From assembly GCF_035222375.1 (NCBI RefSeq), contig NC_085888.1, forward strand, positions 2,542,001 through 2,606,000: 64,000 nucleotides of DNA. Direction: 5' to 3'. Source of the stretch: Podospora pseudocomata. Taxonomy: Eukaryota; Ascomycota; Sordariomycetes; Sordariales; Podosporaceae. The position numbers and the translations under genes are program-made. Below, one piece after another: positions 23,721-34,270 of the stretch; position 1 is the stretch's first letter; each line of letters starts with the position of its first letter. Below the pieces are notes generated by a model. That model worked only from the letters and a program-made list of their open reading frames with translations. It made no database searches and was not told where the DNA came from.

Positions 23721-23724
23721 CCTC

Positions 23725-23730
23725 TATAAA
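23725..23730 (+). promoter_or_regulatory. TATA box for the Cys-rich small protein gene
   Basis: TATAAA right after the CT-rich minisatellite and 102 bp before the start codon at 23832. The minisatellite would form the upstream promoter. Confidence 0.45.
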
Positions 23731-23831
23731 GATCATAGGCGCCACACTTTCCAGACTGTAAGTTGACGCAAATCGTCGATAGTTTGTTAAAACTATTCCT
23801 ACAGCTCTACACAGTCCTTACAAACTTAGCC

Positions 23832-24173
23832 ATGGAGCTTCCTCATCAAACAAGATCATACTCTCCCCAGGATCCGATGGAGTATGATATTCCTGCATTC
23901 CCACCTCCGCCGTATACTCCCTTACATATCACCCGCCTACCTTACACCACTCCTCCCCCGAGTATTATTCCTGAACCATACACCACTCCTCCCCGAAGCA
24001 TCGCAGCAGCCGCCTCTAAATGGCCCAAACTCAAGAAATGGTTTTCTTGTAGCGAGGTGGAAGTAGACGAAAGCACGAAACACTGCTTGTACACGCTTTG
24101 TTGTTGTTGCTGTCCTGTATGTGGGCCGATCTGTGTTAGTAAATGGGTACTTGATGACATTATGTCACAATAG
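23832..24173 (+). CDS. Small Pro-rich protein with C-terminal cysteine cluster
   Basis: A single exon of 113 residues with start context GCCATGG. The N-terminal two thirds is Pro/Tyr-rich (AFPPPPYTP, YTTPPPS, PYTTPPRS). A basic segment KWPKLKKWF is followed by LCCCCCPVCGPICV near the end. A terminal Cys cluster of this type can be palmitoylated or lie in the membrane, as in CYSTM proteins, but the match is not close enough to name the family. A TATA box upstream supports expression. An in-frame ATG at 23763 is possible but lies only about 30 bp from the TATA box. Confidence 0.5.
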   Translation: MELPHQTRSYSPQDPMEYDIPAFPPPPYTPLHITRLPYTTPPPSIIPEPYTTPPRSIAAAASKWPKLKKWFSCSEVEVDESTKHCLYTLCCCCCPVCGPICVSKWVLDDIMSQ

Positions 24174-25953
24174 ACCGGCATCTATATTATTAAAGCGTGT
24201 TTGAGGATAGAGATAGATTCAGTATAATATAGCTTATGATTAAGAAGCTGGTTCCCGCCCGGTTGCGTTCTATACGTGGTGCCCGTATCCCAGTTCTCCT
24301 GACATTCAAGTTACCCGGTTACAATTTATCTCCCATGACTAATAGACTAAGGACGGTGACTCTTTTGGCATGACTTCTGGAGGCGCCCATGCGCCGCTTC
24401 AAGCCGGGACGGCCGTTGGAGGTAGACGCAGTCGCGAAACCCTGAGGGCCCAACACTCATCCAGCGGCACTGCTATAGGACGGCACGGTTCAAACACGGG
24501 GCTATGTCTGAACTCTCCACACCTCTCCATACCTCAGTACCCTGGAGGTCCTGTAAAATTCAGCCGACGTGGCCCCTAAATTAGACCTATGACCTGGTTC
24601 TGACCCCCCAGATTAACGCGGACGGCACAGGTTGCGCCGAGCGGCACTGTCACTGACCTGGCGTAATGTCCAACCGTGGCCCAGTCGCCCAGGATCTTTT
24701 GTTACAGCCCTTGCTCGAGGCTCAAAGCTATCGACTGCGCACTCAGGGGAAATGGCATATCTAGGCCAACATCTAGCTGTAAAATAAGTTTGGGCCTTTA
24801 CCTTCCTTCTACTTTCATTTGCGCCCATTATATCACCTCCTCCCATCGGAAATCCTTTATGTTCTTCCAATGCCTCGAGAGAAAAGCTTCCCAGCCAAGT
24901 GAAATCTTCAAATGGGTCTTACGAAATGATTTCCTGAGAGCCTTCCGGAGGAGACGAGGGCCGGCATTGAGGGGGGCAGACCGGGGGGGGGGGGGAGGGG
25001 GCGGGTGGATCGGCAAAAGCCAGGGGAGACCGGGGAGAGACCAGGGGGGTACAGGGGGGGGTTTTTGTTGCTGGGGTGTCTAAATTCCTGAGTTTGGATG
25101 GCCGAGGAATGCAGGCCCGCCATATCTCTGCATGCATGACCTGGAACATTGACCAGAGGCCTGGCTGCTGCAGGTTATCCCATGATAAAAAGACCAGGCA
25201 TCTTGTGTCCTATCAAATACTAGCCCCGACGGCAGATAATTCCTTCAATCCCATACACTGCACCTAACCGATGAGGTACCGTAGGTACCACTGACGTTCC
25301 ATCACAGCTTTTCTCCAAGTTCAATGGGCGGGTGATGATGACAGGATGTTTCACTGTGCTTGCTCTCATGAATAATGTGTAGGTACCTGGCAGTTTTCAT
25401 TACCAAAGCTTTTACAGTGCGGAGATAGGCACATAAGATAAGTCCGGGAATCCGAGGGAGATTCTTGCAACAACCTATAAACAGTGACCCTTTCGGCATG
25501 CAGCTCGACACCCACAAGGCTGTTACCGGGAGAACATAGCCCGCCGAATGAATCCGGTGCAACTCATATCCGACACCGGTGATCCGATGGTGACCTGAAT
25601 GGCGTTGGTCTTCATGATCACAGGGAAGAAGAAAGTACGGGAACAAAAGTCCCCTGTTATGAACCAAGCCTTAGGAACGCAAACAGATGAAGAGAACACT
25701 GGTACTTTCTAGATAAGGCGGAACATCTTGATGAAGCCTAAAAAAGCCACCACTTCGTGCCAGTTGCTTTTGTTGGGAAGCTAGTGGAAGTTGTGCACCA
25801 TAAGGTACCCTACATGAGCAGCTATCGTCTTGTATTCGTTTGTGGTGTGATCTTTACCAGCAGAATATTAAGTTGCTTGCTTGCCTGATTCTTGATGTAA
25901 CAGCAGACACATGTTGGAAAATCGAAACCTGCTTACCTACTTGGACCTGCCTC
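24174..25953. other. Long gene-poor spacer
   Basis: About 1.8 kb with no supported gene. It contains G-run-rich sequence at 24971-25062 and a GGTACC-rich palindromic bit near 25275-25290. Open frames on either strand look random. Confidence 0.45.
24971..25062 (+). repeat. G-run cluster, possible G-quadruplex
   Basis: Runs of 4-14 G occur at least eight times within 90 bp, separated by short A/C/T spacers. Confidence 0.7.
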
Positions 25954-27125
25954 ATGGACACAGCACCTACCCGCTGCACTAACTGCACTTCGCAGCAGCT
26001 TTTTTGTACCGGTATCACTCAAGAAGACATTCAGTGTAATGTACTGGCTTCACATCTCTATAGGCCGTTCTAACACTTTCTGCAGGCAATGAGTGCAAGA
26101 GCCAAAACCGCCGGTGTTTTCCGCCGCCTCCAATCACGCTCTCTGAGCTCTCCGTTTCCGATGAGGACAGACAGAACGACGAAGCGCTCTGGATCTATCA
26201 CTACATATTCTTCTTGAAACTTACGCCCCCCGGCCCTGAACAACAAACATTGCTTGCTACCATCTACCGTGGTTGCCAGAGTTCACCCACCATTCTCTGC
26301 GCCATATTATCATTATGTCCACACTCCGATAATGTGGACCTGGCTCGGAGAAGTGATCTTCTCTATGACCGGGCTCAATTGGGCAGTGATGCTGAAGGGA
26401 CCATATGGGTTCCGTTTTCCGACCTTGTTCGGTCACTCATGGGAGGAACTAGTCCGATACAACATCTCAAGACTCTATGGCACAGGATGCGTCATGCAGA
26501 GCACATACCTCCGTATATCTTTGACTTTACGTTGCATTATGTGCGCGTCTGTAGCTTCCTTTCAGGCGAAGCTATAGACGTCAATTATTCCAACTTCCGC
26601 AGCCCCCAGTCGGCCTCTGCTCTTGACAGAGAATGCATGCAGTTTCTCCCAGTCGTGTCTGGAATTCAGCAGGGACCCCCTGATGAAGGACGATATTATA
26701 TATGGAGGGAGAATTATTACTTACGGCCGAAACTTAACGCAAGCCCCCAAGTTCAACTATACTGTGCGACACTCGACTTGTATGTTGCAGGGTTATGTAA
26801 AAAGGAGTTCCGCCTCAATTTGCCATCTACGTTGGAGTTGCTAAAAAAGCTGACTTCCGAACCCAACGATAACTTCTTTGTTCTACTTTTCCCAAGTTTC
26901 CTTCTTGGTTTATTATGCAAGACGAAGTCTGACCGAGATCTAATCACAACGGCCATCCTGAGTATCAAGGAACACACACAGCTTATAAGCCCTGCAATTG
27001 TGTTGCGATTCTTGGAGGGAATCTGGGCTCTGGATCTTGAGGAACACTGGCTTCTGTATTGGCTAAACAATTGGCCTAGGCACTGGAGACTCACGAATGG
27101 CAACCTTGAGTTTTTGCCGACCTAG
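25954..27125 (+). CDS. Compact Zn(II)2Cys6 transcription regulator
   Basis: Exons 25954-26035 and 26086-27125 (50-bp intron, GTAATG...CTAAC...CAG, phase 1) give 373 residues. Splicing creates the sixth-cysteine array C8-x2-C11-x6-C18-x9-C28-x2-C31-x6-C38, a correct binuclear zinc cluster. C28 is itself split by the intron (T|GC), which strongly supports the join. The rest is helical and resembles the fungal transcription factor regulatory region (Fungal_trans_2 type), with LWIYHYIFFLKLTPPGPEQQ and later CILSLCPHS-like and VLRFLEGIWALDLEEHWL segments. Such a short member lacks the usual long linker. In-frame codons run upstream to 25840, but ATG 25954 puts the cluster at the N-terminus as usual. 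Targets are unknown. Confidence 0.72.
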
Positions 27126-27549
27126 ATAGCCAAAACATACCTATCTCTTTCTTCTTCCAACTATCGCAATCACAGTTTCTTTGAGATCATCTGAACGGTT
27201 TACACCACACATTTCTAGCGTCTGTTATAAAATCTAGCGGCAGCAGAACCAAGCAGTTAACCTTCCATAAACAACCTATTCTCCAAAAGACCTTTCCGAT
27301 GCTTTTGAACCCCCTCACCGCCTGCAAAGTATATGCAGCCTACGAGCCATACTGGCTCTAATTTGCCTGAATGGGAAGCAGACGATATGCGACAGTTTGG
27401 GCTTTGTGCTGGCCACCGAGATAACCCCAGATTCTGGAGAGTAGGGGATAGACTGAACGCTGGGGAAAGAGACCAGAGATCTAACAATAGGTAAGCTAAA
27501 GTCAATCTTTCTAGGTGCTCTTCTGGAAAAGATAGGTACATACTGGTCG

Positions 27550-27884
27550 TTATGCATGATGCCGAGGCCAGCCATAGCTGAGTGATGATGTCGTTGAACA
27601 AGCTTGATGCGGTGGGGGGACAGGTGATCTCCAGTTTACCTGGCAGAAGTATCTAAATCCACGTAGGCGATGTGCGTGTTAAATAGTTTAAGGTGCCTGC
27701 AGTCAACATTAGAATGTGTGATATTTGTGCTCAGTGCGCAGTAACTGTGCCCTGTGTATGGTTGTCCCGCCTCAGTGCGTGGTGCATGTGTTGGGTCGTC
27801 CAACTTCTCCAGCGCTATATATAGCACTTCTTCAAATGAACGAGGTTCATCTTTTAGGAAGACGGGTCGATTTCGTTTCTTCAT
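27550..27884 (-). CDS. Small hypothetical protein
   Basis: Exons 27884-27640 and 27577-27550 (62-bp intron, GTAAAC...CAG) would give 90 residues beginning MKKRNRPVFLKDEPRSFEEV. Composition is balanced and the start is followed by a plausible alpha-helix, EVLYIALEKLDD. No family is recognised. If the intron is not used the protein ends eight codons earlier. Could be a chance frame. Confidence 0.3.
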
Positions 27885-28474
27885 CGAAATGTGATGTGTT
27901 TTGAAAAGGTGTTGTCAAGGGCTGCTGACATAAATAAAAAACAACTCACCGCCCATCGAGTCCCAGGTCACTCTCCACCCCTGCTCCGCCTTCGCTCCGC
28001 TCCGCCCGCCGCTCCGCCCGCCGACACGCCAATCACTTTATATTCAGCACCACTTTGCGACTTAGTATGCTTAGCCGCTTTAGCTACGGCTTTTATAAAA
28101 TAAAAGCTCCTCCCCATGTTTCCATTCCATCATTCTTTGTCGGATAATGGCCGACATCCTTATCACCTGCACCCTTCAGATAGCTTTGCTTAGAGGCAAT
28201 ATTTACTTCAGCAATGCTGGGCGCGCCTCTACCATATTTCCCGAGAAGTATATAAGGTATCAGTTCTTTTTGCAATAGTTGACCAGATGGCCACAAGGAC
28301 TTCCTCTGTTTTCATGTCGTTGGAGCCGACCCCAGTTGCAGCAACAAGGCTGGCAGGCAACTTGCGGCTCAAGTGCTCGGATGTTCGCGCCGCACCGATA
28401 AAACACGCCACTGTGGGGCCTAGATATTGGAGCCCTCTTCTCGACCCAGCCCAGTTCTACAGAAACTCAGGACA
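27885..28474. other. Spacer with GC-rich TCCGCCCGCC motif
   Basis: A C-rich patch at 27965-28030 has tandem CGCTCCGCCCGCC copies in otherwise AT-rich sequence. The remainder is presumed promoter for the regulator gene at 28475. Confidence 0.4.
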
Positions 28475-29391
28475 ATGTCGGCACCAACTCAGGATGGGAT
28501 TCGGATCGCCTGTACGCCTTGCCATCGCAAGAAAATTACTTGCAATAAGGAGTTACCATGCGCCAGATGCACTCGCCTGAAGTTGGCATGTGATGAACGG
28601 TATTCCGGCAGATACAAAGCCCGCTCAACCCCCCACACCAAGTCTCCTGAAGCCGCGTCAAGGACCGAAATTTCCCTGCGCAGTGCTCAGTCGCAAAGCG
28701 GTACCCCGGGTGACGACGAAGGAGCTACCTCAGTGTCCAACGATCGAGCAGCGGATTCGCCTACACCCAGCGAGGATTTGGAGCCGCGCCCACATAAACG
28801 AAGGCTGGTAGGACTGCGCGACTTGCTCAACGGTAAGAAACGTGTCATCATTCTTGGATCGTGTTGTTCTGAATTTATGTTATAGCCGACGAAACCCTCC
28901 CTACGTTCGACGCTGTACCCCCATTAGTTCACGAACCCTGGGACCCCAGGTTCTATCGGTTCTGGTATCCCTGGAGGAAGCTTGCTAGTTATCTCGAAGT
29001 GTCGGCCCCCGAAGTGCTCGAATTTACATACAATGGAGGGTACTTGACGTCAAACTCCGTACTCCATGTCGGGCTGCAGCTTCAGATCCGTTCCGAGCGA
29101 TACCCAGACGCATCCAAGGTCTGGATCGAACGGCCGAAACTCCTTACTTCAATAACGCGACATCTAGAGGTCTCAGGAACTTGGAACTGTGGTTTGATTG
29201 GCGCCGATTCCTCACCAAAAGGTGTCATGGTATCGTGTGTCGCAGTACTTCCAGGGAATGACGGTGTGGTTCTGCCAACAACTCTCGGAGAGATAGTGAT
29301 AAGGTGGCAGCAGCTATCAAGTCTTCTTTTGTTCCGTCAGTGGGGGTGCTTCTATAGCACGAGGCTAGGACCGGCGATGACCGCTTTATAA
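28475..29391 (+). CDS. Zn(II)2Cys6 DNA-binding protein, compact
   Basis: Exons 28475-28832 and 28886-29391 (53-bp intron, GTAAGA...TAG, phase 1) give 287 residues. The N-terminus carries C-x2-C-x6-C-x5-C-x2-C-x6-C (residues about 13-41, with CTPCHRKKITC and CARCTRLKLAC), the canonical Gal4-type cluster. A Ser/Thr/Glu-rich linker and basic PHKRRLVGLRD patch follow. The C-terminal half (HEPWDPRFYRFWYPWRKL onward) is not the usual fungal-specific regulatory domain, and I do not recognise it. An upstream in-frame ATG at 28427 is possible, but MSAPTQDG is the usual distance from the first cysteine. The last two codons overlap a convergent gene. Confidence 0.7.
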
Positions 29392-29738
29392 CCCAGCTTT
29401 TGCACTATAAATCCACCGCACGCTCGGGAACTCGCCCATTACATAAACCTCACAAGTAACATAGAGATATTTTCCAGATTGTGTCTTCCTCCGACCGGTC
29501 ACATAGAAGTTTCCATCCACGGCCACAAGACCATCCGGTCCATCGAAGTCGACAATCGCAGCAACGCAATCACGCTCGTTCGTATCTATGCGTAGCTCCC
29601 CTACACCGCAAAGCACGTCAGCAAGTCAGCAAAACAGTAAGGTAGAGGAGCAGAGTAAAACTTACCTAGCCCAAGCTGCTTCTGAACCTCATCCAGAACC
29701 TCGTCCTCACTCCTCCCACACACTTTTTTGCTGGTCAT
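29386..29738 (-). CDS. Small orphan protein overlapping its neighbours
   Basis: Exons 29738-29666 and 29600-29386 (65-bp intron, GTAAGT...TAG, phase 1) give 95 residues. The sequence MTSKKVCGRSEDEVLDEVQK is followed after the intron by a beta-rich looking stretch (VAAIVDFDGPDGLVAVDGNFYVTG, YLYVTCEVYVMGEF in pieces). It starts inside the last exon of the upstream membrane-protein gene in another frame (29707-29738), and its stop overlaps the last six bases of the plus-strand Zn2Cys6 gene. The good intron and non-random composition argue it is real. It could instead be a 3' exon of an alternative transcript of the membrane gene. Confidence 0.45.
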
Positions 29739-30548
29739 ACCGGTCACTGGACTGAGGGGAAGTGTCGTTGTCGAAAGGGTTGGTTGTGACAGAGGCCTTG
29801 TCGCGCGGATTTGTGGGGGTGGCTGGGCTATCACGTGAAATGTTGACTGATCGCAGTGCGACCGCTGCCTGCACATGTCCTGTGTGCCACCTCTTCAGTC
29901 CAAACCAGCCAATCGACACGAGTAACCAGTTACAACACTGGACCAAATGCTGATACTGCGACGAAACGAAAATGCAAACACAGATTGCAATAACTATCCC
30001 AAGAACTGAAACTAACGCCAACAGAAAACCCTTATTGAGGTTTGGTCGGCTTCTATCCTTGGTGGAACGAGCCTTGATCCAAATGATCAAGAGTACAAAG
30101 TAGGCGTGAAAAATAGCAGGCGCAAGCCATTCGAACTCGTAGACGTTTCTCTTGTAAATCTGCCAAAATCCAAAAGCAGAGAGGATCATCTCGCAAACGA
30201 TAATCCCGATTAGGAAGCCGTCGTTGTAAGTCCCCGGTCCTGTAAGAAGCTGCACACAAGTCAGCGTAAAGCATACAGAGCGAACATGCGAGAGAGTACC
30301 TGAAAGACGGGGTAGACCAGAAATGTGACGGCCTTCCAGGCAAAAAGATATGGATAGCTTCTCCAAATAATCAATGGAATACCAGGTATAAACGTAGCAA
30401 CAAGGCAGGCCCACGCAACAACAGGAAGCCAACGGGACTTGCTCTTCTGAAGCCAAAGATCAATGCTGGAGACAACGAGGAACACCACGGTGACGATATA
30501 TGCTGCAATGGCAGCATAGAATTCGGGGGCTGCTACCGGGGGCTGCAT
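29707..30548 (-). CDS. Polytopic membrane protein, unknown function
   Basis: Exons 30548-30300 and 30249-29707 (50-bp intron, GTACTC...CAG, phase 0) give 263 residues. About six or seven hydrophobic helices are seen, near residues 8-28, 36-58, 66-86, 90-108, 118-138, 150-172 and possibly 180-190. These are followed by a hydrophilic, Ser/Asn/Asp-rich tail ending SVWEE. The helix count, TYNDGF loop and disordered tail recall orphan seven-helix proteins of filamentous fungi, but no receptor family motif is visible. ATG 30548 (MQPPVAAPEFY) was preferred over the in-frame codon at 30596 because it puts the first helix at the N-terminus. Confidence 0.6.
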
Positions 30549-32397
30549 CTTTTCGAATCTCGCAGACACAATCGAGACAAGGCAAAAATAAGGCAACTAA
30601 AGTGGCTTGCAGGACTTGAAAGTGCAGCTTTTAGGGGGGCGGGGGGAGGGAATGGGTCGCGTCCCAGGCTTATATGTTCAGCGTCGTTTCCAGGCAAGCG
30701 GGCGGACGGATCGACTGGATTGCACTCCCACAATCAAATTGTGTGATCGTCCCCCATCCTTGCATGATAAGCTCATCTCCACAGGTGACATAAGGGCAAC
30801 TGAGAAAGGAGCAATGCGTTATATATGTCGACGCCCCTCTTGCATCCGACCAGCACCCTCCGAGGCGTGCATCTGGGGAAAGGGGGGGGCGTAGCGGAAG
30901 AACAGGGACAGGGGAGAGGGTTTGCCATGATCAGACAACTGGTCTTGACATGGGGTCTTGTATGTCCGAGGATGTGGCTGCCACTCAGTAGTTTAGTATC
31001 TCGCCACCGACGAAGCTCGAAAGAACATCGAAAGTAACAGAATGTTTCTTTTATCATTTTTATAGTATAATCAGTGACAAGGCCAGAAAGAAGCCAATGT
31101 GTGAAAGTATGAAGATGTGTAGGGTTATGAATAGATCTATCTGAACGTGGGAAGCCAAGTGGGCAGAAATACATGAAGGCCATTAAGCCGGTGATGAGAA
31201 AGCAGTATAAAGGAGTGAAGGAAACCAAAGCTGAAAGGTAGAATTCTCACGATAAGATCTCAGAGGGAACTTTGCTAGGCATTCTAATCTGAGTAGGGCC
31301 ACTTAGGGAGACGGTGGGATATCTTCCTTTGTGGTGGACTAAAAGCTGCAAGTGGTTGACGTAGTTGACGATCCGGGAAGGTTTTGGCGAACTGTTATTG
31401 CTCTGCGATACATAGCTCGTTGAAGGGCGAGAACTGCCAGGTTGACTTCGTGGCTCTGAGCCTTCCGTGATAAGATGCCATTCGTTCTTATCGTTTCTTT
31501 TTGCTCAAAACTCAACTGTTGCAACCAAAAATCGGTCACCGCAGTTGAGCATGGACATGGTTAGATTCAGTTTCTGGCTCCGAGCCCATCCCTCCAGAGC
31601 AGCCTGGACGCCATGGGGACTGTTGTATGTGTCGGAAAAAAGATCACCAGTGGGGGGAGTTGCCGGGCTTGCTTGAAATCCCTCGTTTTGGTGTGGATGG
31701 CTGTGAATGGGATTCAGTTTGGCTCTGGCTTGCGGTCTTTGCCCGTTTCGTCTGAGACTGTGATGCTAGTTTTGCCTGTCCTGCCCCTCGTTTCTTGGGC
31801 TGCTGTAAACTGTCTGGCGTCTGGATATTTGTGGCATTTTGGGAATCGCTTCTGCAAGGGAGACAAGAGCTGCTTGGGTTGGCCGTTCCGGCTGCGAGGA
31901 TACCGATGTCATGACATAAATGGGGAATGTCTGAAGCTAATGGCTGCTACCTTGCTAGTACATCTTAGGGAACGGGGCACATAAATATACCACCTTCTTT
32001 CTGGAGGGAGCCAGAGCAGAGGGCGGCCGAAGCGGCTAACGATTTTGCCTGTTCATACCTAATTGCGTGGATGACCTCGCTCCGCCCGTAACCGTTCGCT
32101 CCGCCCGCCGATTCTTGTTCGGTCAGCCCTGCACCCCCCATTACTCCAAACAACATGGCTGTGAATTCACACCACCCATGCAAAAGTCTCGGTCTTGGTC
32201 AGACAGTGAAAAGAGTTGATGCATGTAGCTATTTATTCGCCAATGCCCACTGATTGGCTATTTCCCATATCATGACCTCATCCTGGGGGGGAATTGATGC
32301 CTACCTACCATCCCACCCACAAAACAGCGGCGCGGGGGTACCGCTTGATATGGTGTGAGATGACAGACGTGATATCAGAAGGAGCAGGACCAGCACT
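30549..32397. other. Long gene-poor spacer
   Basis: About 1.85 kb without a supported gene. It holds GGGCGGACGG at about 30699, and TCCGCCC motifs at 32088-32110. Open frames near 30773-31228 (minus) and 31613-31984 (plus) lack motifs, bias and start context. Confidence 0.4.
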
Positions 32398-33800
32398 TTA
32401 GATGTCTTCCTTCCGGATAGTCGCATTGATTACCTCAATGTGAAGCCCCTTGGGTAGCTCGGCCGATGTTGGACAGTGACCAGTGGGTGCCCACACCCAG
32501 CATAGTTGCCGATCATTTCTCACGATAACCGCTTGGCCCTCAACAACTGTCACCCTTAGCGGTCGGGAAACGCGTATGACTTTTATGTAGAAGTAAAGGT
32601 CCTTGTTATTTTCGAGCCTGCTGCTGTCCTAGAGTATCCGTCAGTGAGCGTCAGAAGCCACCGCGCGCAGAGTCATACCACAGTTACGGTTGGTGACCTG
32701 GAAGACTCCTCAGAGGGCTCCGAAGTGCTTGCACTCAGGGTCGACTCTTCGGGCAAGATATGCGCACAAGCGTGGATCGGGATTCTGAACTTGCTTGCTA
32801 TGTCCAATCCATGGGATCGCTCGACCTTGATCTTGAAGTCAATGTCACCCAGACAGTGCAAGTCGAGATCTGCACCAATGCAAACAGACATGCGCTTTCC
32901 CCCTTTCGACTCCGCTTGGAATGTCGAACTGTGTTCCCAGGCACGCCACAGCTCGGTGTAAATCTCAAACAAGCTCCGGCGATCAATCCCAACATGGTCA
33001 GATTTTGCGAAGTGAGAAAGGGTCAAATCACTCATTTGTCCAATCTCAGTCTCTGCGTCCGGAATTTCACGGATAAGTCTGGACCGTATTTGGGTGGCTG
33101 CATCATCCCCAATCGCACAGTCGCACTTCTGTTGGCTGCCCACCCCGGTGCCTTGGTTTTCCGCTTCTCCTGCAGGTGACACTGACATGGGGCTCTCGGA
33201 GGCAGGGGTGGAGTGGCGTGCCTGTGGTGAAGCTTCGTGGATGCCTATGTCACAACTTTTGTTAGAGATGTATATTCCGTTTCTTAGGTAACGCTTTACT
33301 CACTCTCCTGGAAGCCTGTGGCTCGCAGAATCAACCCGTCTACATCGTCTCGCCACTTCAGCAACGTAACATCTACAGGCCCAAGTCAGCACTCGGCGAC
33401 CAGTTCAGCTATCAAACACTCGTGTCTCACCAAGTAGAAACTTGTTTGCAAGGGCCGTGTCTTTGCGAAGAAGAATATTGTAATAATGGTGCCAATATGC
33501 ATCCTTATCGAGGTCCGCCAAGTTAAGCCACTGAAATGCTGCTCTCTGTACCATCTCGTACCTCGAAATACTGCCCCATTCGGAGAACCGGCAGTACTTT
33601 GCTAGACGGACCATACCCGCTATCGTGATCTTAGGTGCATCAAAAGGACTTTCGTCGTCAGAGTACCGACCTGAGGCGGTCAACCGGACAAGTGGCTCAG
33701 GATTGTGTTTGGTGGGGACGTTCGTTCGCTCCTGTACCGCCTGGAGTATTTCCCAAGCAACATGCTCTCCAGGTTGCGAGATAATATCCCGAAGCTCCAT
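32398..33800 (-). CDS. Orphan protein, four exons
   Basis: Exons 33800-33431, 33372-33304, 33244-32679 and 32628-32398 give 411 residues. All three introns have good signals (GTGAGA, GTGAGT, GTATGA donors; TAG acceptors) and lengths of 50-59 bp, and the frame stays open across each. The N-terminal 120 residues are mainly helical (MELRDIISQPGEHVAWEILQ). A Ser/Pro/Glu-rich middle follows, and the last exon, with YIKVIRVSRPLRVTVVEGQ, looks beta-rich. I do not recognise the family. It stands alone in gene-poor sequence, which suggests an accessory, perhaps lineage-specific gene. Confidence 0.55.
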
Positions 33801-34270
33801 TCTGTACCTCAGCCGTCCTGGTATGTGTTGTGACCAGAGTCTACCAAGCGGCCGACGTCGAAGCCAAATTGCGGGGCTGCGGATAGGCGCTTGCTGCAGG
33901 CCAATCAGAACGCCCCATTGTCAATAAAATTAAGCCGCCTGGTAGACCGGCGAAGACCCCGGCTTGTTTCGTGCGAATGAGGGGACCCCGTGCTGTACCT
34001 AACGGGTGTGCGATTAGTCGGGCCCCGCACTGCGGGCCCCCCTGGCCCTCCGTTTTCCCCAGCATTTGGCACGAGGATGGGATTTCAGAGTCTCAGGGGG
34101 TCCCCGGGCCTTCATGTTCCACCTTTCTTTACTTTCATTTTGGCGATACTCCCACATTCTACCGGATCCCTTCGGCCAACTCAGCTACCAATTGAGGTAT
34201 TAGGAGAAAACTGCTCCAATAAAGACTCGCGGGCTCGGGACAAGATTATACAGGTGGTTTTAGAAGATAC
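33801..34270. other. Spacer, no gene seen
   Basis: About 470 bp with a GC-rich patch near 33960-34080. It is the shared flank of two minus-strand genes. Confidence 0.35.

Noticed and set aside
23266-23766. Open frames of 76-138 codons on both strands over the CT-rich array
   Set aside because: Open only because the repeat has no stops; composition is pure Arg/Glu/Gly or Pro/Ser/Leu.
29601-29876. Joining the small gene at 29386 to the membrane gene through the frame at 29876
   Set aside because: That frame is the shifted image of the membrane protein's Ser/Asn-rich tail; no splice join in correct phase was found.
30773-31984. Open frames of 123-151 codons in the 30.5-32.4 kb spacer
   Set aside because: No motif, poor composition, no intron partner and no TATA box.
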